Source: Neltuma alba (taxonomy: Eukaryota; Streptophyta; Magnoliopsida; Fabales; Fabaceae). From it: a stretch of DNA of 64,000 nt. Every line of letters begins with the position of its first letter. Positions within the stretch are counted from its first letter, which is position 1. Below are positions 1 to 11,662 of this stretch, piece after piece. A model generated the notes under the pieces. The model ran no database searches and was not told the DNA's origin. It worked only from the letters and a program-made list of their open reading frames with translations. Location: assembly GCF_004799145.2 (NCBI RefSeq), contig NW_021636324.1, positions 124,001 through 188,000 of the forward strand, read 5' to 3'. The position numbers and the translations under genes were made by a program.

Positions 1-2043
1 GAGCTGTTTGTTGTCTCTATTTGAAGAAGAAAGACGGAGATTTGAAGACATAGAGTGTCGTCTCTCTCTGCCATCCTCACCATAGCTAGATCTCCCAGGG
101 CAAAGTGGTCTAAGAATTAGCTTCCATGAAAGTCACTTTCGCAGTGACGGTGAAGAGGATTCCAACGCGCCAAACACACACACTTTTCACCCTTCCACAC
201 TCACAATGTAGTCCCCTTACGCTATACCAAACGGGCCTAAAAACGGCAATAGAATCCCGCGTTAAAGGCTATCTGGGGAAATGAATAGGGCTAATAATCA
301 ATGTTTTGAAAATCGAGCAAGTTATTGAACCGATTAAAATTGCCGTTCAAGGTTCATGAATTAAATCTTGGTTGAAGGACATTTATAAAAATTAAAATAT
401 ATATTAGTCTTTTATTTTGTACAAGGTTTTAATTTGGTTCCTTAACTTTAAAAAATATACTTTTAATCCTTTAACCCTAAATTTTTTTAAATGATGACAT
501 TAAGATCTTAGATGTTGGTAAAATATTTCCAAATGTTAATATATTAAATTTAATTTTCAAAATATTTATGATTGTTATAAAAAATATCATTGAAGTCCAA
601 TGCTTTAGGGTTAAAAGACAAAATGTATGCTTTTTAAAGTTAAGAACCAAATTAAAACTTAGTACAAAGTTAAAAGATCAAATTGCCTCGAGGGCACTGA
701 ATTTGTTTTATCCGTATGTCTTATTGATAGTAAAAGATCAAATTAATTAATACATATTTTATTTTGTTTATTAAAATATTGTATATTTTTGAGAAAATTG
801 TAAAACAAGACTTTGGAAGTAGAAAAGTTGTCGAGAGGACCCGTTCAATATTAGTATTAGTTTTGTTAATAATTGCTAAGCAAATAGTAACAATTTTTGT
901 GAATGGGTTTTTATATATAATTTTTTAATTTTTAAGATCTTTATTTGTGATTTTTCTTATATTTTTTTCGGCAGAAAATTTTTTTGTTATTTAACATACT
1001 ATTTACGGAGTAAATTTATAATTACTAGTAACTATATGCAAGAATAATGCTTAAACATAAGATCTATGGGTCAACTTTTTTAAACAATCAATTTAGAGGT
1101 ATTTGAATAGAAATCAAATTATGATTTACACGAAGAGTTTATTTTGATTTGTGAACTTTTTTTTTAATCGGTGTTCCAAAACCCGGTGAGTCTGACTGGA
1201 GTTTTCTTTGGAATTCTTTTAATGGGCGTGTCTAACAGCTTTTGGATAAATAAACGCATATGATTAGGGGGGATAATGCTGCCACAAATAAGTTTATTAA
1301 CTTATAAAATAGATGGTTATTCTCTTTATAAATCACGGTACCAGGATTGTTTGGGAAATAAAAACTCAAAATTCGATGTTTCCTAAAATTCTCAAAATTC
1401 CATCCGTATTTCATATTTTGGCTCATAAATCTTTGTCCAAGTGGTAGGAAATATTGATTTGCATAATAAGATGAGGATATTGAGATAGACGATGAAATTA
1501 TTGGTATAAAATGAGATTTAAATGTCAATGAACATAAGAATTATATTGTATTGTTAAATTTTGAATAACTATTTTAATTTAAGAATATTTATTTTTATTT
1601 TGTTTAGTGTTTTTAATGACGGTATTTCGAAATATAAGTATTCAGTTGGTCAGAATTGAACTTTTTGCCCATCTCAAAAAATGGATAGGGTGCCCATGCC
1701 ATAATAGAAGTCATCAAACTTTAATCCGAACTTCTAATTTTATGAAAGATGATGTTTTAATTTTTTTGATCTTGAAAAATCATTAAAGAAAGGCTACACT
1801 GTTTAAAGGCTGAAAAATATCATAATATCTCTCGTTTTATTTACAAATTAATTAGAAAATTATTTGCAGAAGAATACCCATCAAACAAAAAAATTAGAGA
1901 TGGGCAGCTTGTCGATCTCATGAGATGAGCAGAAAATCCAAATAGAACTAGTAATTTAAATGTTTTTTAATTATTTAATTTTACATTTTTGTGTTGGATC
2001 AACGAAAAGTTTTGATTTTCGTGCCCAATGTTTGAAATCCCCG
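1..2043. other. AT-rich intergenic or intronic DNA, no gene seen
   Basis: No open frame here resembles a known protein. The first 240 bases are less AT-rich than what follows and could be the edge of a gene outside the window, but no coding exon can be supported. If the first exon of the SGT-type gene at 4.4-10.1 kb lies to the left, this stretch is part of its first intron. I cannot decide between the two. Confidence 0.5.
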
Positions 2044-2053
2044 CAACCACAGG

Positions 2054-2970
2054 TAGGGGTGGAAACAGGCCAGGCGGCTTGTTAGGGGCCTATGGCCTGG
2101 CCTGCATTTGGCCTGGCCTGACCTGGCCTGTTTCTCAAAAAAGACAGGCTCAGGCCTGTTTGAAGACCTGTTTAGTTAAACAGGCCAGGCTTAGGCTTTT
2201 TAAAAAGCCTGTTAAGCCTGTTAGGCCGGCCTGGGCCTGTCAGGAATTTATAATAATAATATATAAAAAATTAATTAATGCTATTATTGTTAATGTACTC
2301 TTTTAATTTATTTTTAATTTTAATATTAGTTAATAGCTTAATCTTTTCTTAGATTTTGAAGTTTAGATGACAAGTGAAGATAAAATATAATTTAAAATAA
2401 TAATATTAATAAATAATGTGATTTTTAAATCTTAAAAATATAAAGAAATAGGAAAGAAAAATTTTGTTCCAAGAATGATAAATTAACTAACTTACGTATT
2501 ATTTAATTAAGTATGATACCCTCTTTATTCATTATAAAATTAGTATTTTTTTCCTCTATTATTTGTCTTAATTTTAATTTTTTTGTGTGTACTTAAACGT
2601 AGTCTTATTCCAAATTTTAACATATAATTACATTAGTTTTCAATAATATTCTTATAAATTATAATTAAGATTTAAAATAGTACTTATGATACTAAAATTT
2701 AAATAAAAGACAAGACTAAAAATTAATTATTATGTATGTTTTTTTTATCTTAGCTTTTTTTAAAAATTAATTATTATAATTTGAATTTTTTAAAAATACA
2801 GGCCTTTTAACAGGCTTCATCAGGCCAGGCCAGGCCTTTATACAGGCCAGGCTCAGGCTGAAAAGTAAGCCTGTAACAGGCCACAGGCCAGGTTCAGGCT
2901 AATAGGCTCCAAAACAGGCCTGGCCTGTTAAAAGCAAAGCCTGGCCTGACCTGGCCTGTTTCCACCCCTA
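2054..2970. mobile_element. Non-autonomous hAT transposon, 917 bp
   Basis: The ends are inverted repeats beginning TAGGGGTGGAAACAGG at the left and closing with the exact complement at the right. They are flanked by a perfect 8-bp target-site duplication ACCACAGG at 2046-2053 and 2971-2978. Eight-base duplications and a TAGGG-type end are typical of hAT elements. The subterminal parts are packed with CAGGCC/GGCCTG motifs on both sides, as expected for transposase-binding repeats. The interior is AT-rich and has no transposase-like frame, so the element would depend on an enzyme made elsewhere. It sits exactly at the left target-site duplication of a Mutator-like element. Confidence 0.9.
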
Positions 2971-2977
2971 ACCACAG

Positions 2978-3655
2978 GGACCTGGCTGCCAGGTCCCTCC
3001 GCTGCCCTCCTCTACCCAAAACATTGCCGTTTGGGTGCAAAATGAGAGGGGCCTGATTGTCTTTTTTTTTTTTGGTATTTGGAAATTTTTTAAGTAGCAT
3101 CTAATATCTTTTTTTATAAGCATCCAATGTTCTAAAATAATTTTTGTTACACCCAGTATTACAAAATATTCTTTTAGTGACATCCAATATCATAAAATAG
3201 TTTTTACCTCAAAAGTGTTTGTGAAATAGCAACAATATTTAAGATACTAAATGTTACTGAAAAAATATTTTAAAATATTGAGTATACAAGAAATTATTGC
3301 AAAACACCATGTACTACTGAAAAAATAATTTAAGATACTGAGTTTTAAAAAAAATGAAAGGTGCTTATAAAAAATATTTTAATGCGTTAAGTATATCAAA
3401 ATTATTTTAGAATATCAGATGCTACTTAAAAAAACTTCTAAAAAAAAAAAAAGAGTCAGTCCCCTCATTTTGCACCCAAAACGGCAGTGTTTTGGGTAGA
3501 GGAGGGGCAGCGGAGGGACCAGGCAGCGGAAATTCAAAATACCAAAAAAAAAAAAAAAGAAAAGACATCAGGCCCCCTCATTTTGCATCCAAAACGGCAG
3601 TGTTTTGGGTAGAGGAGGCAGCGGAGGGACCTGGCAGCGGAGAGAAGCCAGGTCC
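2978..3655. mobile_element. Non-autonomous Mutator-like (MULE) element, 678 bp, split from its left target site by a hAT
   Basis: The left end GGACCTGGCT is complementary to the right end AGCCAGGTCC. A 9-bp target-site duplication CAACCACAG lies at 2044-2052 on the left (before the nested hAT) and at 3656-3664 on the right. Long inverted ends, rich in CAGCGGAGGGACC and TTTTGGGTAGAGGAGG motifs, and a 9-bp duplication are typical of MULEs. The right arm is tandemly duplicated (about 3462-3531 and 3571-3640 are near copies), so the arms are unequal. The interior has repeated AT-rich motifs in inverted orientation and no transposase frame. Confidence 0.8.
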
Positions 3656-3664
3656 CAACCACAG

Positions 3665-4428
3665 GGAGTTATTGTAATGCGAGAATATAATGGGTTAGCG
3701 CTAGGCCGCTAGCCCATTTTACATGAATGGACTGATGTTCATTGTAGGCATTAAACTTCTATTAATTGGGCAGCACTTCAATTTGGTTATCTGTTGATAG
3801 AGTTATTTTATTATTATTCCTATTTCTTCACACTCCACACTTTCTGTTATTTTCTTTTGGATGGGAAATTTAGGATAGTTATCCTCATGCATCGTCTTGT
3901 GTTGAAGGATATGAACAGTTATCGTGGCAGCCATGAGTGTTGAAATTATGGCGGTTGTATTGCAAGATCACTAATTAACTGGCGAGAGAATATGCTTATG
4001 GAAATAGGGTTGCCCATTTAGGTGAGAACTAAGAAGGCTATGCTCAAAAAAGAATTTTATAACTAAAAAACACATTGGAGCCACTAACTACAACAGTGAG
4101 CTTTTCTTTCCATTGACAGGGTTTTTAGTCTGTGAACTATATTGTCTCCCATTCCATTCTGGTTATAGTGCCTGCAGTTTATAGCTTCATATGCTTTTTT
4201 ACCATTAGAGAACTAAATTGATTGGGAACCTTGAAAGCCCGGTTAAGCAATTTAAATTAGTGTTTTGCCATAACATTTTGCGAATAGTAAGCAACTGCAT
4301 GTCATCTCAATTAATTTTTTTGGTCATGTAATGACACTTTTAATTTTCCTTTGCAAGACGCCACAGTGCATGTCGATGAAACTTTGACTTTTAGTTCTGA
4401 TTCTGTTAAGTAATGTGTAATTTATTAG
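3665..4428. other. No gene recognised; probable SGT intron or upstream DNA
   Basis: I searched this stretch for the conserved N-terminal exon of the SGT-type co-chaperone and did not find one. No other coding frame or repeat was recognised. Confidence 0.4.
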
Positions 4429-7400
4429 GATGAAGATTGGACACGAGGGTCTCGCACAGTTGGTAGGTTAATCTTTTTTCCTCTATATTATATATTATCT
4501 GTTATGCCTATGTATTTAATTAGAGTATGTTTTCAAATGAGTGATGATCTCGATATGACAAAATTTCTTGCAGTATAAATTTATTCTTCCTAATGCATAC
4601 ACTTCTACTATGATCTATTCTAACTTAGACAACCTCTTGGGTTCAGACTTAAGAAGGCACAATACTTGATTCTTTTAGCTGTATCTCTATTGGATACAAT
4701 TACTTTGTGCATGCCATTATTTCCTTCCGTTTTTTGCATTTATTTGTTTAGGCTACTATGGGTTGAAACTGGTCACAATTTTTCTAACCTGTTCGAAGTC
4801 ATGGGGATGATTGTAGATCATTGGCTCAAAGTCCACAGAGGACGATTCTTTCACTTAATTTTGAAAAATGAGATAGAAACGACTAGAGCAGGGGGAATGG
4901 GAAATAAAAAAATGAAGGCAGTGAAATCATAAGTTTTCAGATTATGATCATGCTATTCCATTATTTTTGCTCTGTGGTTTCTGCTGTTGTCCAATAATGT
5001 TGGTCTGGCTTTCCCGTATAATCACCACAGTGTTTTGTAAATTTTTATAAATGGAGTGTTTCATTTTGCTGCTGATAGTCTTAAACTGTTCACTTACACT
5101 TCATTTTAGATCTTGCCCAAGTGGGGATTTGGATTTATCATACTTGAACATCATTGAGCTAGTGGCTGTATGCTTAAAAGGTATAAAATAATAAATATAC
5201 ATAGATATTTTCTCAACCTTTGACAGGAGTTTCCAAAGATGAACTGTGTGGGCAATTCTTTGATGCTCTGGAGAAAGTCCACTTCTTTAGGACAAATCCT
5301 GATGGAACTGATGACTCAGTGCAACTGGAGAAAGCATCTCGTATATTTAATGATGCTGCAACGGTATGACATACTATATCATGAATTTTCATATGATTGT
5401 TGATGTTAAAACTTTAGGGAATGATTTGGAAGATCTAAAACCCAAAACGCTGATGTCAACCAAGTGTTCTTTGTTCATTGGTTTTTATGCGCCACTTTTC
5501 TTTGTTCATGCTCTTGCATATATTATTTTTCTAATATTGTAATAGCAATAATAATGGCATTAATAAGTTATTTACTTCTCTAAATATTGTAGTTTAATAG
5601 TGTGGTCAAGTTGTACCATTATTATCAATTATTTAAAATTGAGAAGTCAGAGTTCATGGTTATCGACCACAAAGAAGGATTTTTTTTTTTTTGGTTTGAA
5701 AATTTGAGTTCTAACTCCTAAGTAATCAATGCAAACACCAAAACCCATTTCACCTAGTTAATAACTGCTTGTAGATGGTGGACAAGTATGCCACCAACGT
5801 GAACATTGGGCTGATCCTTGGGCTTTAAATTTGGTATATGTAATCTGAGAAGAAGCTAACTGGTTGTTTGCCTTTACTTGTATATGATGTATGTACAGTC
5901 AAATTATGTGGGAACTTAGTTCTGCTCTTGGCTGTTTTATACTGAGATAGGCTTTTATTCCGTGTAATGCTTAAGGCTGATGGTATTTAAGTTGATGGAA
6001 TACAGGTTATTATATTACTCCCTTCGGTCCTATATATAAGCTTCAACTAACCGAATCACATTTGACAAACTAGTAGTTAAAATTAATTAAAAATAATAAA
6101 TATGTCAAAAATGCTTTTTTCCCCAAAATTTGCCCTTATTTATTGAGAGTAAATGAGAGAGGCAATACATGAAAAAATGATGAAAGAGAATATATGGGGG
6201 TAATATTAATATGAGAGAGAGAGAGAGAGTACTAAATACAGTCAACTAAGAGCAAAATAGGAAAAAAAAAAGTAATAAACGATCAGACAAACTCAAAAAT
6301 AAAGTTTGTATTTTGGATCAGACCCTTCTCCAAAAGTGAAGCTTATATATAGGACTGGAGGGAGTATTTTACTACCTTTTAAGTTCTTCCTACTGGTCTA
6401 TTCGATTCTGATTAGAGAATTTCCTCTGCTGTGTGGGAGATGGAAAGATCTGAATTTACTACCTTTTAAGTTCTTTCTACTGGTCTATTTGATTCTGATT
6501 AGAGAATTTTCTCTGCTGTGTAGGAGATGGAGAGATCTGAATGCCAGGAGTTTGGTCTAAAGAACTTGGCTGAATTGCTGAAATCACAAGGTATGATAAG
6601 GGAGTTTGACTTAGGGAAGCTGGATTTGACTTTATGCTCTTGTGTGGAGGGATTAAAATTTACTCTTCTTTGTTTCACTCACGTGGTGTCCACACGTGCA
6701 CACACAAACACAATGTAATAACATGCATCTGTAACTCTTCCTTGCCATTGACATGCAAGATAATTTCTTTATTAAAAATGAAAACGTTGCAACGCATTTC
6801 CATTATCTGTCTGCACTGTCTTATGGCCAAAAAATGCCTGTATATTGGGCTATTGATTGGGATCATAAAATCAACTTAAATTTAAGCATCTGAAGTATTG
6901 TTGAAGAATAACTAAACAGTGAATCTTTGCGGTCTGTTGTAGTATTTCATTTTTGGTTTTTATGTTAGGTAATAAGGCAATGCAATTGAAGAAATACCCT
7001 GATGCAATTGATTTGTATACTTGTGCAATTGCACTTTGTGAAGAGAATGCTGTTTACTACTGCAACAGGTAAAGATGATTATACTGAATTCTCAACTATC
7101 GAATCTTTTTCCTCTGTAGACGTGAAGTGCATGAATGTAAATTTTTGGTATCGATGCTACCTGAAAAATACTTTAGTGTCTCAACTTTTATTTTTCCAGC
7201 ATAACCACATTGTTTTCTAATCCAGCATCCTGATAATTTCAGCATTTCCCCAATCCCATTACTTATAATTTCAGCCTTTCCTAATCCTATTACTTAGGAC
7301 AGGCGTTCTCCTTGTAGCCTTTTCTGGTGTTTGATCATTCTCTCTACGAGGGAACCTTTCACAAATGCAGAGGGATTTGGGGTCTATGCTGTATTAATGA

Positions 7401-10105
7401 CCGTTTTCTTTCCTGCTTATTCTCTCTGCCTTTGTGGAGTAAGATACCCTATCCTTTGCCTCTATTTGTACCCATTTTTCTCTCTATCTACATGATCTTT
7501 TATCCAGAGAAGAAAGCTATTATTCTTTATCTGGTTTGGATGAAAAATTTGTTCTTGTGCGATGGTTTGCTTGAGAACACCTTAAGGCCTTATCTTATTC
7601 TTATGGTGCGCTGAATATGTAATATATTCTTCGTTATCATGTATCAGGGCAGCTGCTTACACTCAGGTCCACAAATACACAGAAGCAATCCAAGACTGTC
7701 TTAAGTCTATTGAGATTGACCCGAACTATAGCAAGGCATACAGTCGACTGGGTTTAGCGTATTATGCTCAGGGAAACTACAGAGATGCCATTGATAAAGG
7801 GTTTAGGAAAGGTTGGTATACTATTTTATTTCTCTTTTCACTTTTCCCTTGTCAGCCATACCATGTATTTATTTTGGACTCAAAAGAACAAGGGCTTTAC
7901 CTTGAGAGCAAAGTTCTTTGAATGCTACGAAGCTGTTGATTTCAGGAAATTCATTGCTATCCACTGTTAAAAATATAACATCGTGGACTTGTAGCTCCAA
8001 AAACAATATTTTAGTGGGTATCCTGTGCAGGGAGTCAAAAATATATGTAGAGATTGGGGGCGTCAGAGTTAGGACACAAAATAAAAAATAATGCCTATGA
8101 TTAGCCTTTCATCTCTCCAATTAAGGTTGCATAATCTGTGATATTGTAGAACCTCTGATGTTTGACTATTTACAATACATGCAAATTTATTATTTCTACA
8201 GACATTGATTCAAATACTCAAGCAATGCTCAATGGCGTTAATGATCTTACATATAATTTTTTGGTTAATAATCTATTTAAAGATTTGGTTGTTAATAGAG
8301 CTTAATGGCTGTTTAGCCTATCCTACCTAGTAACATAGGGCTTCTTGTTGATTTAATTGGAATGAGAGTAAAGCACTGGTGGCAAGGGTGAGGTGGGGTG
8401 TGGATAGAAGCCTGATGATTTAAAACCTCCTAATGTAAACCAAATAATAATAATAACAGTATATTAATAATTAGTAGTAAGACGGATCTCAATCTTTGAA
8501 CTTTTATTCATTATTAAAGCTTCATGATTTCTGACCCCATACTTGTTAAATTGGTAACTATTGTTTCTGTTAATTTTGATGTTTTATGTCTCTGCAGCCT
8601 TGCTGTTGGATCCAAGTAATGAGTCGATTAAAGAAAATATACGGGTGTGTTAGTGAATTTCTTCATTATTAGTTTTTGCCTAAAATATTCTTCTATATTA
8701 TCTTCTTTCTTATCTTGTTATTCATTATGATGTTAATTAACCACAGGTTGCTGAGCAAAAATTGATAGAAGAGCAACATCGTGCAGATCACAGTCAGGTA
8801 TTATTTATATTTCAATCTTTAATGCTTCATCAACTATTCTTGGGTTTTTAATTTTGCATTCTATACTGTGGTTCAGGAATATCTTGCACCATTAGTAATT
8901 TTTGAGTTTATTTTTCTTGAATTTTTTTTTGAAAATGGAATTATTGTTGATTATTAGTTGTAGAGCAACCACATAATACTTCATCAGATCAAATACATGA
9001 TTAGTGGTAATTCTTCTCGTAGATGATATCTCTAGAAATCAAATCATGGTTATATTATTTTCTCCTGGATATTGAATTTTTTATGAATCCCATTTTTCAT
9101 TCTCAGTTGATTTTATTAACGTGCGACTTTTTTTTTTTTTTGGGCCAACTATTAATGTGCGACTTGACTGAAATTATTGCCTTTTGCATTAATTACGTAC
9201 GCATGTTGGGTAGGAATGCAATAACGTTTAAATTCCCTCGTGTCTGAGGGGTGATGGTCTGTTTCTTTTGCAAATCTTTGTTTGTTTTACCTCCCCTAAA
9301 TGATGAAGCTTTAGGAGGTTGTAATCCTTTCACTGAAATACTTTAGTACGCCTCTTGGGATGTTGTATGCCATATGCAAGATAGCTTGGTATTTTAGATT
9401 CTCATGTTTGTGATTAGGAAAATGTGATCAAAGAAAAGATACATTTTATGTTTTTATGAAAATTGATGAAGCCAAAAACTCAAGCGTGTGAAATCCGCTG
9501 TTGTTTAGTGGTAGGATGAGGTTACCAATGAGATGGAGACATTCTATACATTCCTGACATTGGAGACAAGTGTTTCAAATGCAGGCATTCTATATATCTC
9601 AAAGATGAGTGTATTGAATGCCTTCCAAAAAGGCATTTGGCATCTTACTCCCTGTCCTTTTTCCATTATAAAAGATTATAGCCATTTTTAATCGTGGCAT
9701 CCTATGCGCAGAGCTAACCATTTTACCGTACAGAATTCAAGATCATCTCAGGAGTCTCAGAACCAGTCCGCACGAGGGTCAAGAGGTAATGCAGCTCCAT
9801 CACCATTTGACTCGATGCCTTTTAATGCCAACGATCTTGCAAGCATGTTTATGAACATAGCCGCAAACACTGCCAATGCGTATCAAGGACAGCATCCCCA
9901 GGAGCGGCAAGGAGAAGATAGCAGCACCAATTCATCTAATGAACCTGAAATAAGAATCGGGAGCAATATTAATTTAAACTTGAACCAAATGCCCGAAGAT
10001 TTGACGGGCGCTTTCAGGTCTGTGATGGAAGTGTTATCTGGGGCAGCGCCTCCAGGCCGCGAGCAGCCACAAGATCACTCCAACGGAAGAACTGCGCCAA
10101 ACTAG
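4429..10105 (+). CDS. SGT/SGTA-type small glutamine-rich TPR co-chaperone, 5' end not found
   Basis: Exons in one consistent frame: 4429-4462 (weakest), 5227-5363, 6524-6590, 6969-7068, 7648-7811, 8598-8644, 8747-8797 and 9734-10105, ending at TAG 10103-10105. They encode about 323 residues. The order is a conserved segment with FFDALEKVHFFRTNPDG, three TPR units (NKAMQLKKYPDAIDLYTCAI; YCNRAAAYTQVHKYTEAIQD; YSKAYSRLGLAYYAQGNYRD), a charged helix, and a Gln/Asn/Ser-rich C-terminus ending in a conserved LNLNQMPEDL block. Family members bind Hsp70/Hsp90 C-termini through the TPRs and work in cytosolic protein quality control and tail-anchored protein handling. The usual N-terminal dimerisation exon is not seen in 1-4428, so it lies further left or is lost. 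A MITE sits in the intron before exon 6524-6590, whose acceptor has been tandemly duplicated. Confidence 0.85.
6018..6364. mobile_element. Stowaway-like MITE in an SGT intron
   Basis: Inverted ends of about 28 bp start CTCCCTTCGGTCCTATATAT on the left and CTCCCTCCAGTCCTATATAT on the complement of the right end. They are flanked by TA at 6016-6017 and 6365-6366. The CTCCC end, TA duplication and 347-bp length without a gene fit Stowaway (Tc1/mariner-derived) MITEs. Related ends occur at six other places in the window. Confidence 0.85.
6368..6541 (+). repeat. 87-bp tandem duplication spanning an intron-exon junction
   Basis: Copy 1 (6368-6454) and copy 2 (6455-6541) differ at only a few bases. 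Each holds the end of an intron and the first 18 bases of the SGT exon that begins GAGATGG. Copy 2 keeps the acceptor TAG; copy 1 reads TGG at the same place. Copy 1 starts three bases after the MITE's right end. Confidence 0.9.
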
Positions 10106-11100
10106 GCAGTAGTCAGTTTTACTTCTAGCATGCTTAGTGCTGGGACTGCAAATCATCAGCCTTGTAAAATATTTTTCTCTTCAATTTAAATGGTCTTACA
10201 GCGTCCGCTTTTGACGTCTTGGTCTCTGGGGCCCCTTCTTTTGCGAAAAAGAAAAAAGGGGAGGCAAAATATGTTGCTAGCTGTCGCTCGCTCATTTGCT
10301 AGTACTTCATCAAGCCATAGCTGTAGTAATGGATTTTCCGCGTCTAATCTGCTAAGAGCGTCATTCATAGTTTAGCTGTGATTTTTGTTTTTTTTGGGGG
10401 TGGGGTTTGTTCGGAATTTGAAAAGAACAAGAAAGAAATTTAACGGAATAAATTTAGCTTTAATTAGGGAATAAAGTCAGTAAAACCGGAATTCATGAGC
10501 TTTGGTGGTGACATTTCGTGACAGACTGCGGGGTTAATCGGAGACGCAGGACAAGAGGGATCATTGTGGGGCCCCCACCCCAGCTGCGATTGCTAGTTAT
10601 TGCAGTTTGAGGTGGATGTGGTCTGGTGGCTGCTCGTCTCCTGGATTGAGCCCCTGCTGTGGCCTGTGGTCCCATTTCCATGGATTTGTTCATCCAGTTC
10701 CGGCGCCTATCTCCATTTTTCCTTTTTAATTTATTGGTCAAATAAGAAATTACTCAAGCAAGATCACGGGAGCCAATGACGTTACAATCAACATGCAACA
10801 TGGGCCTCACGCACCCCATCCGTGTGCCTACGTAACCCAGATTTCACGGCCCGCAATAAAACCCTAATCTCTTCGGCCCCCGCCACGTGTGTGTGACCCC
10901 AGGACCTTTAATCCGTTTTAATTCCCCCCTTTTTTTTGACGGTTCACTTTCGTTATTTGGGTCCCCAACTGCCCCTTGCCGTTGTTTCTGGGTAGCTGGC
11001 AAAAAGGTGAGCTTCTTCACAAGACACTCTTAGCGAGCTGCGGAACTTTCTGAAACTCCAACCTCCTTCTCCCTCGATCTCTCCGCCCCCCCAACCTCCG
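10106..11100. other. SGT 3' region and LACS upstream region
   Basis: This gap between two same-strand genes carries the 3' untranslated region of the SGT-type gene and the distal promoter of the acyl-CoA synthetase gene. Short open frames exist but none has recognisable similarity. No repeat element was recognised. Confidence 0.4.
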
Positions 11101-11101
11101 T

Positions 11102-11108
11102 TATATAA
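11102..11108 (+). promoter_or_regulatory. Probable TATA box of the LACS gene
   Basis: TATATAA lies just before a CT-rich tract (about 11110-11240, with repeated CTCTT units) that looks like a plant 5' untranslated leader. A leader intron from about 11258 (GAAG|GTCTTT) to 11619 (TTTCAG|GG) can be inferred before the start codon at 11663. The transcription start was not determined. Confidence 0.5.
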
Positions 11109-11662
11109 CTCCTCTGACCTCCCTCTCTCCTCCCTCCCATATTTCCTTTCTCCTCTTCTCTTCTCTTCTCTTCTCTTCGGACTTTTCTTTCCAACCCCCC
11201 TCGCTGCTTGCTGCTCTTTCTCAGCCTCCTGTCTTTGCTTCTTATCAGCTACTGAAGGTCTTTCTGGATTCCTGTTTTGAATTCTTACGTGTTTTTCCTG
11301 TTCTTCTTGGGTTTCTTTAGATTATGCCGCTTCCGTATTCTTACTGATTTCGCAAGAGTAACTGCATGTCTAATTTGCTTGCTTATGATGGCCTGTTCTT
11401 TGCTTTCTTTCTTTTTTTGGAATTGCCACAGCTCTTTTGCCTAGTAACCTTATCAATATATTTGTTGCTCCGTTATTGTTTTGTGCATGCCTTTTAATTT
11501 AGTATGAAATTAGCTCAAGTTGTGGCTTCCGTTGTCCCGTTTGCCCATCTTTGCCATCTTTCGTACCGATAATTGGGGAAGAAAGTCTTAACTTATGTTA
11601 ATATAATTTTCAATTTCAGGGATTGAGTTGGTATATTACAGAGTGGTCATTCCGTCCTGGAA

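Noticed and set aside
3100..3480. Possible CRISPR-like or satellite array of AT-rich repeats
   Set aside because: The repeats are irregular, appear in both orientations and lie inside a MULE; they are subterminal transposon repeats in a plant genome.
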